This document shows, one piece after another, positions 1 through 3,377 of a stretch of DNA of 5,719 bases. The position numbers were made by a program, and so were the translations under genes. Every line of letters begins with the position of its first letter. The first letter of the stretch is position 1. This DNA comes from Methanobacteriota archaeon (GTDB taxonomy: Archaea; Thermoplasmatota; Poseidoniia; Poseidoniales; Poseidoniaceae), in contig JAPOHM010000097.1 in the NCBI GenBank assembly GCA_029979405.1, forward strand, positions 1-5,719, given 5' to 3'. The notes under the pieces are model-generated. The model was not told where the DNA came from. It saw nothing but the letters and a program-made list of their open reading frames with translations, and ran no database searches.

Positions 1-2
1 AA

Positions 3-248
3 GGTACTCAAAAAAAGGCAAGACTGCAACGGCTAAAAGATGAGATTAAGCGATTTGTCTTCGCTAATCCAGGTTGTAGCGCACAAACAATAGTCGCACA
101 TTTATCCCACGATAAAAAACTGAGAAACCATGGACTCACGCCAAGAAAAGTTGGATTCTTCATTCCTAGACACCTAGACAACCAACTAACATGGTGGCAG
201 GACCACGTCGCAGGAAGGAGAGTTTACGGCCCAGAAGACTCAGAATAA
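3..248 (+). CDS. C-terminal fragment of a small basic, probably winged-helix protein (5' end outside window)
   Basis: Reading frame 3 is open from the first bases of the window to a TAA at 246-248 and gives 81 residues; the start lies upstream. The fragment is rich in Lys, Arg and His. It begins with a charged helix (KKARLQRLKDEIKRFV), followed by an HTH-like stretch (NPGCSAQTIVAHL) and then LRNHGLTPRKVGFFIPRHL, a typical second helix plus recognition helix. A Trp-rich tail (TWWQDHVAGRRVYGPED) could form the wing. The pattern 'asn-pro-gly-x-ser-ala-x-x-ile' before a helix resembles winged-helix domains of archaeal transcription factors, but I cannot name a family. The downstream HAD gene starts 38 bases after the stop on the same strand, so the two could be co-transcribed. 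DNA binding is inferred from this secondary-structure reading alone; it could equally be another small alpha/beta domain. Confidence 0.7.
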   Translation, partial: GTQKKARLQRLKDEIKRFVFANPGCSAQTIVAHLSHDKKLRNHGLTPRKVGFFIPRHLDNQLTWWQDHVAGRRVYGPEDSE

Positions 249-286
249 TCGACAATCTCAAGGGTAACCTTCACTGCCAACAGGCC

Positions 287-949
287 ATGGGTGGCGTAAC
301 CGCATACTTTGATTTAGACGGCACCCTGTTGGATGCTTCTAGTGAAAAAACCCTCACGGGAATGCTTTCTCGCAGAAGACCGTGGAGAATTCCAATAGGC
401 GCAACGATGTGGTGTCTTGGATTCTTTGGTAATTTAATTCGTGGGCGCTCAATTTATGATGCCGCAAGAAATCGTGGTCATTTGGCCTTGTGTAATTGGG
501 AAACTTTACGCAAATATTCAGCAGAATCGGTCGAGGCAAAATTATCTCAAAGGGTCAGTCTTGAAGCCGTTGAAAGATTAAATTGGCATCGTGAGCAAGG
601 ACATCGATTAGTACTGATTACAGCAACGGTAATGCCGATGGCACAAGCCATGGCAGACTATCTTGGGATGGATGCAGTTTATGGCTGCGGACCAGAAGAC
701 ATGACAGGAATGATGTCAGGCTCAGAAAAAGGTTGGAGTGTTCCTAGAAGAAAAGGCAAGGTTCCAATTGTCATGAAAGATGCAGAGAATGCGGGTCACA
801 ACTTATCAGACTGCTGGGGTTATGGAAATACTCATGCGGATTCATTCTTCATGGCTATAACTGGCAATCCTGTTGCGGTTAACGCTGAGGGCAGACTGAA
901 GAAGATAGCCAAAGAGAAAGAGTGGACACAATTCGAATGGCGTGTTTGA
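287..949 (+). CDS. HAD-superfamily phosphatase, subfamily IB-like (phosphoserine phosphatase / PgpC-type fold)
   Basis: The predicted protein has 220 residues when started at ATG 287. An upstream ATG at 191 would add 32 residues, but that stretch overlaps the preceding gene by 58 bases and lies before the first beta strand of the fold, so it is rejected. Motif I is FDLDGT at residues 8-13, with nucleophile Asp9 and acid/base Asp11. Motif II is LITAT with Thr112. The motif III lysine is in KGKV, probably Lys158. Motif IV is YGNTHAD at residues 179-185, followed by the GNPVAVN strand typical of HAD-IB enzymes. Members are cytosolic Mg-dependent hydrolases of phosphomonoesters such as phosphoserine or phosphatidylglycerophosphate; the substrate here cannot be read from the sequence. 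The helical cap lies at about residues 20-95. The first Asp of motif IV (GDxxxD) is Asn181 here. No Shine-Dalgarno sequence is visible before ATG 287; a weak AT-rich box at about 242-250 could give a short leader. The family call is firm, the substrate unknown. Confidence 0.88.
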   Translation: MGGVTAYFDLDGTLLDASSEKTLTGMLSRRRPWRIPIGATMWCLGFFGNLIRGRSIYDAARNRGHLALCNWETLRKYSAESVEAKLSQRVSLEAVERLNWHREQGHRLVLITATVMPMAQAMADYLGMDAVYGCGPEDMTGMMSGSEKGWSVPRRKGKVPIVMKDAENAGHNLSDCWGYGNTHADSFFMAITGNPVAVNAEGRLKKIAKEKEWTQFEWRV

Positions 950-960
950 TGCCCGTCGCG

Positions 961-968
961 CTTAAATG
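961..968 (+). promoter_or_regulatory. Putative archaeal TATA box (box A) of the tRNA-Arg gene
   Basis: CTTAAATG lies 28-35 bases before the mature 5' end of the tRNA and fits the archaeal box A consensus (YTTAWA-like) at the expected distance. The flanking sequence is GC-rich, so it is the only AT-rich block in the 46-base gap after the HAD gene. It would give the tRNA its own transcript. This is a position and consensus match only. Confidence 0.5.
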
Positions 969-995
969 GGGAAGGCAGGTCGCCGAGAATACACT

Positions 996-1072
996 GGCCC
1001 CATAGTGTAGCCTGGATATCACAGTGGCTTGCGGAGCCACGAACCCGTGTTCGAATCGCGGTGGGGCCGCCA
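996..1072 (+). tRNA. tRNA-Arg, anticodon GCG
   Basis: A full cloverleaf folds by hand. The acceptor stem GGCCCCA (996-1002) pairs all seven bases with TGGGGCC (1062-1068). The D arm spans 1005-1022 with A14, G15, GG18-19 and A21 present; its stem has three pairs plus a T-T mismatch at 13-22. The anticodon stem GTGGC/GCCAC (1024-1028, 1036-1040) encloses the loop TTGCGGA, with anticodon GCG at 1031-1033, which reads arginine codons CGC and CGT. The variable loop is GAAC, with C48 able to pair with G15. The T stem CCGTG/CGCGG encloses the loop TTCGAAT. The discriminator is G1069 and CCA is encoded at 1070-1072. No intron is present. It stands alone between the HAD gene and the convergent minus-strand operon. 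Confidence 0.97.
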
Positions 1073-1135
1073 ATTAATTTCAGATAGCATTGGCTCAAGC
1101 CCTTTCGTGTGCTACAGCCAGATTACAACTGCCAA

Positions 1136-1756
1136 TCATTCCTCTTCATTTACTAGAGTCACACTTTGGTTCAGGGCAGCTCTTGCGGATGCATTAATCA
1201 CTGGTAAAGCAGCCATAGCAAGACAAGTCAGCATACAAACACCACAAAGGTAAGACCAGATTTCGAATACCATTGTAATCTCGTCTGGGAGTATTTCAGC
1301 AGATGCATTTGCCATCATCCACGAGCCCCCGAATCCACCAAATAAACCAAAAATTGCTCCTCCGATGGACAATTTTACTCCAAGCATGTTCAGTCTGAAA
1401 AGCAGAATACCGCCAACAATTAGCATAACACCTCCAACAACTAGAGAGTAACCACGAATCGAGTATGCACCATCGTCTCTTATTTTGTCATGATATTCTT
1501 GATACTCTTCTGCACTGACATTTACGTCATTGTTTTGGAAATTTTCAAGCAACGTATCTACTTCTTCCTCAGGGAAATCCTCACGATTCGAGTTTTGAAT
1601 ATCGCCCCATCCGATTGAGAGCATAATGGCTGCACCCATAATTAGTAAAATAGCAATTGTCTTAGGACCTTTTTTGTCAGGTCTAGGTGCAAATAAAGAG
1701 GCTGGTGGCGCTAAACCATCATTCCCATTCATTCGTATAGAAAAATCATCACTCAC
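1136..1756 (-). CDS. Four-helix integral membrane protein of unknown function
   Basis: The 206-residue protein starts at GTG 1756, eight bases inside the end of the upstream thioesterase gene. GGAGGG at 1770-1765, eight bases before it, supports this start over ATG 1732 (Met9). Four hydrophobic segments are visible at about residues 33-49, 103-120, 125-148 and 165-187. The N-terminal tail (1-32) is proline- and charge-rich. An acidic 50-residue loop lies between helices 1 and 2 (about 52-100) and contains EEEVD and EEYQEY. Helix 3 is glycine-rich (GGAIFGLFGGFGG), which suggests close helix packing. Helix 4 has three cysteines (171, 174, 178). A C-terminal tail ending in EEE follows. I recognise no family and no catalytic motif. 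It is the last gene of the four-gene operon and is probably translated by coupling with the thioesterase. Its stop faces the tRNA gene 64 bases away, with no convincing terminator between. Confidence 0.85.
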   Translation of the reverse strand: MSDDFSIRMNGNDGLAPPASLFAPRPDKKGPKTIAILLIMGAAIMLSIGWGDIQNSNREDFPEEEVDTLLENFQNNDVNVSAEEYQEYHDKIRDDGAYSIRGYSLVVGGVMLIVGGILLFRLNMLGVKLSIGGAIFGLFGGFGGSWMMANASAEILPDEITMVFEIWSYLCGVCMLTCLAMAALPVINASARAALNQSVTLVNEEE

Positions 1757-2195
1757 GCTTACAACCCTCCAAGCCTGTGCGTAGTTCTGATGGGATCGGT
1801 AATGATTCCATGTTTTTCATACTAACACAAACAGTTACTTGTTCACTAGACCAAAGTAACTCATTTTTCTGATTGTGGAATTCGTACATCCAAGTGCAGG
1901 ATTTCACTCCTACATTCGAAATCCAAATTGTTGCAGTAACGTGATCTCCGTATCTAAACGGCGCATGGAACTGCGAATTGATATTTACAACTGGAAATCC
2001 AATTTCTAAATCCATTAAAATTGTAGGATAGTCAATCCCACAGATTTTCTCCCACGCTTCCTCAAAAAATCTGTGCGCCAAATCAAAAATTCTGGGATAG
2101 AATGCTATACCAGCCATGTCTAACATTGGAAAGTCGACACGTCTGCTCAGTTTTACTGGCATGATTCTGCGTAGGGGAGGGAGTTCTTCAAGCAT
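1749..2195 (-). CDS. Acyl-CoA thioesterase, 4HBT (hotdog-fold) family, YbgC/FcbC-like
   Basis: The 148-residue protein shows the 4HBT pattern in order. RVDFPMLDMAGIAFYPRIFDL (residues 19-39, ATG 2195 numbering) is the first strand plus central helix, with the catalytic-position Asp26 in D-x-A-G. Then come the long helix FFEEAWEKI, the FPVVNINSQFHAPFRYGD segment that precedes the second strand pair, and the strand ending VTVCVSM. The tail SLPIPSELR is typical of this family. Members are cytosolic homotetramers that hydrolyse acyl- or aroyl-CoA thioesters; chain specificity cannot be read here. The ATG at 2195 overlaps the pentapeptide gene stop by eight bases. ATG 2162 (Met12) is an alternative that fits the family's usual short N terminus better; neither has a clear Shine-Dalgarno sequence, so coupling to the upstream gene is likely. 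Neighbours are a membrane protein downstream and a pentapeptide protein upstream. Family call firm, start uncertain. Confidence 0.88.
   Translation of the reverse strand: MLEELPPLRRIMPVKLSRRVDFPMLDMAGIAFYPRIFDLAHRFFEEAWEKICGIDYPTILMDLEIGFPVVNINSQFHAPFRYGDHVTATIWISNVGVKSCTWMYEFHNQKNELLWSSEQVTVCVSMKNMESLPIPSELRTGLEGCKRE
1765..1770 (-). promoter_or_regulatory. Ribosome binding site of the membrane-protein gene
   Basis: GGAGGG on the minus strand lies inside the last codons of the thioesterase gene and eight bases before GTG 1756. It is the main reason for accepting the non-ATG start of the membrane protein. Confidence 0.65.
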
Positions 2196-2610
2196 CCTCG
2201 GGCTTGGGCCATTTTTTTGCTAGAACCTTTTCTAGGTCTTCATCGAGTTTAGCATTCCACCAATCACTGCCTTGCCAAATGGCGTATCTACCTCTTATTC
2301 CACGAATATCAGCACCCTTGAAAGAGCAGTTTCTAAAATTTGAAAGGTTTAGTCTGGCCTTACGAAGATCAGCACCACTGAAATCACAGTTGTCGAAAGC
2401 AGATTTCATCAAATCTGCCTCCACCATAGAAGCGCGATTGAAGTTTGAATCTGTGAAATTCCCCTCTGTCAAATCTGCGTTGTCCAGTATACACCGTTTG
2501 AAGTTCGAATTTGGATGATTACCTCGCCGCAGTAACTCACCTGCATGGTTTTGAAAAGACCAATCGAGAGGTTCTTCCTCTCTGTCGGTACTACTGCCCG
2601 ACATTACCAT
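2188..2610 (-). CDS. Pentapeptide-repeat protein (right-handed beta-helix)
   Basis: Started at ATG 2610 the protein has 140 residues. A TTG one codon upstream (2613) and an ATG at 2604 are alternatives; GAGGTGA at 2621-2615 sits best for 2610. A run of 14 unbroken pentapeptides has central Leu/Phe/Met/Ile at every fifth residue from 37 to 102 (for example ADLTE, GNFTD, SNFNR, CDFSG, ADLRK). This follows the A(D/N)LXX rule and predicts about 3.5 coils of a quadrilateral beta-helix. The N terminus (1-30) is acidic and probably forms a capping helix with DWSFQNHAGELLRRG. The C terminus is Trp-rich (IWQGSDWWNAKL) and ends in a charged helix. There is no signal peptide, so it is probably cytosolic or membrane-adjacent. 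Some family members mimic DNA and bind gyrase, but most have no known role and nothing here shows a target. It lies nine bases after the winged-helix gene and overlaps the thioesterase start. Confidence 0.92.
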   Translation of the reverse strand: MVMSGSSTDREEEPLDWSFQNHAGELLRRGNHPNSNFKRCILDNADLTEGNFTDSNFNRASMVEADLMKSAFDNCDFSGADLRKARLNLSNFRNCSFKGADIRGIRGRYAIWQGSDWWNAKLDEDLEKVLAKKWPKPEDA

Positions 2611-2614
2611 CAAT

Positions 2615-2621
2615 TCACCTC
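2615..2621 (-). promoter_or_regulatory. Ribosome binding site of the pentapeptide-repeat gene
   Basis: GAGGTGA on the minus strand matches the archaeal anti-Shine-Dalgarno complement GGAGGTGA over seven bases. It overlaps the TGA stop of the winged-helix gene (2622-2620). It ends four bases before ATG 2610, and the distance favours 2610 over TTG 2613 and ATG 2604. The stop/ribosome-site overlap suggests reinitiation by ribosomes finishing the upstream gene. Confidence 0.7.
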
Positions 2622-3120
2622 AATATCGGCTTCGTTTATCTAAGTGCGCCCGTCCTTCAGGAGTCAGGATTGCGTAACGGTTCTTTTCTTTTGCAGACGG
2701 TGGGGTTACCAAGAATCCTCTTTCTCTCAACCTATTCAGGTAGAGTGATAGGTTGCCTGGAGGCTCTAACCCAGCGTCCTCAAATAAGTTATCGATTACT
2801 CTTGGCGGACTGTCGTTTATTCCCTCGACGTCCCTCAAGTACTGAATTGCTCCTAGTACTTGGTCCGGCTTTCTGATTAGGCTACAATTTTCGATAAGTG
2901 CCCTGAATGCTGAACCTCTTTCAGGAAGTCCAGCGTCTCTAGCAGCATCAACTGCAGCTTCTATCGCACGCTCGCGTGCATTTCTGATTCTTGATAGCGC
3001 AATTGACCATGTGTCATCTTCTTTGACCCTAATCAATCTCTCATCGACACTGTTCTGTGCGCCGGAGATGTCGATTTCAACATCGCCCGCCCTAATCAGA
3101 ACCTTGGCTTCGTCATCCAT
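2620..3120 (-). CDS. Winged-helix DNA-binding protein, probable transcription regulator
   Basis: From ATG 3120 the protein has 166 residues. An ATG at 3135 would add MRGNK, but GAGGT at 3131-3127 stands six bases before ATG 3120 and would lie inside the longer version, so 3120 is chosen. Residues 5-20 (AKVLIRAGDVEIDISG) look like a short beta-hairpin domain seen at the front of some archaeal regulators. Residues 40-63 form an Ala/Arg-rich helix (RERAIEAAVDAARDAG). The C-terminal half, about 84-166, reads as a winged helix: helix 1 around VLGAIQYLRDVEG, helix 2 VIDNLFEDAG, recognition helix NLSLYLNRLRERGFL (123-137), wing NRYAILTPEGRAHL (147-160). The L-x-R-L-x-x-x-G-F/L-V pattern is characteristic of winged-helix proteins. 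It is the first gene of the operon and faces the divergent intergenic region, a common place for an autoregulator. DNA binding is well supported; the regulated genes are inferred. Confidence 0.82.
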   Translation of the reverse strand: MDDEAKVLIRAGDVEIDISGAQNSVDERLIRVKEDDTWSIALSRIRNARERAIEAAVDAARDAGLPERGSAFRALIENCSLIRKPDQVLGAIQYLRDVEGINDSPPRVIDNLFEDAGLEPPGNLSLYLNRLRERGFLVTPPSAKEKNRYAILTPEGRAHLDKRSRY

Positions 3121-3126
3121 TTTATT

Positions 3127-3131
3127 ACCTC
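3127..3131 (-). promoter_or_regulatory. Ribosome binding site of the winged-helix gene
   Basis: GAGGT on the minus strand, six bases before ATG 3120, decides the start of this gene. Base 3131 is also the first base of one copy of the CGCATGTC repeat, so a protein bound to the repeat could hinder access to this site or to the promoter. Confidence 0.65.
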
Positions 3132-3213
3132 GCATGTCCCGACTTTACACTTCTTCCTAACGCATGTCAACCTAACAAAAAGAGCCGTTTCAATTAGATG
3201 ACGTTGAACTTGA

Positions 3214-3221
3214 GTAATAAA
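3214..3221 (-). promoter_or_regulatory. Possible TATA box for the minus-strand operon
   Basis: On the minus strand TTTTATTA is the most box-A-like block upstream of the winged-helix gene. Initiation about 25 bases downstream would leave a leader of roughly 70 bases that contains the second CGCATGTC copy. This is a weak consensus match; other AT-rich blocks nearby could serve instead. Confidence 0.25.
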
Positions 3222-3313
3222 AGACTGTTTGAACCCTTAATCAAAATGTCATGTCATTAGAAAACAAAAAAGTAACTCGGTGCAAGATTACATCCATTCA
3301 AAAAGGGATACGG

Positions 3314-3322
3314 ATATAGTAT
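3314..3322 (+). promoter_or_regulatory. Possible TATA box for the surface-protein gene
   Basis: ATATAGTAT within GGATATAGTATTTTG is the best box-A candidate on the plus strand. Initiation would be expected near 3342-3345, giving a leader of about 35 bases that includes the ribosome site GGGTGGT at 3368-3374. The match is by consensus and position only. Confidence 0.45.
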
Positions 3323-3367
3323 TTTGAGTAACACACATGAAGGGGCAACATACTCAGCAATCAACAC

Positions 3368-3374
3368 GGGTGGT
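3368..3374 (+). promoter_or_regulatory. Ribosome binding site of the surface-protein gene
   Basis: GGGTGGT lies three bases before ATG 3378 and contains GGTG, part of the archaeal GGAGGTGA complement. An in-frame TAA at 3375-3377 directly precedes the ATG, so no longer N terminus is possible. Confidence 0.5.
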
Positions 3375-3377
3375 TAA

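Larger units (their letters stand above)
3121..3377. promoter_or_regulatory. Divergent intergenic region between the operon and the surface-protein gene
   Basis: These 257 bases hold no convincing gene. Base composition is AT-rich, with A-tracts at about 3176-3181 and 3261-3270. CATGTC occurs three times (3133-3138, 3163-3168, 3250-3255); the first two are part of an eight-base direct repeat CGCATGTC at 3131 and 3161, exactly 30 bases apart. A TATA-like block facing each direction is present (see separate entries). A 14-codon reading frame begins at 3337 and ends on the surface-gene start codon. I see no riboswitch or strong hairpin. Confidence 0.6.

Noticed and set aside
191..286. Upstream N-terminal extension of the HAD phosphatase from ATG 191
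   Set aside because: It overlaps the coding end of the preceding gene by 58 bases and adds 32 residues before the first strand of the HAD fold, where family members normally start within a few residues.
832..1098. Minus-strand open frame of 88 codons across the tRNA
   Set aside because: It reads through the reverse complement of the tRNA-Arg and the end of the HAD gene; the piece TAIRTRVRGSASH is a translated tRNA, a common false gene.
1089..1136. Inverted repeat ATTGGC/GCCAAT between the tRNA and the membrane-protein gene as a terminator
   Set aside because: The six-base arms are about 36 bases apart with no T-run next to them, so a terminator hairpin is not supported; archaeal termination relies mainly on T-tracts.
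1029..1253. Plus-strand open frame of 74 codons beginning in the tRNA anticodon arm
   Set aside because: It starts inside the tRNA and runs antisense through the membrane-protein gene; it has no ribosome site and no domain.
2204..2876. Two plus-strand frames antisense to the pentapeptide and winged-helix genes
   Set aside because: They mirror the opposite strand; the first is a low-complexity translation of the pentapeptide repeats, and the real genes on the minus strand have ribosome sites and clear domains.
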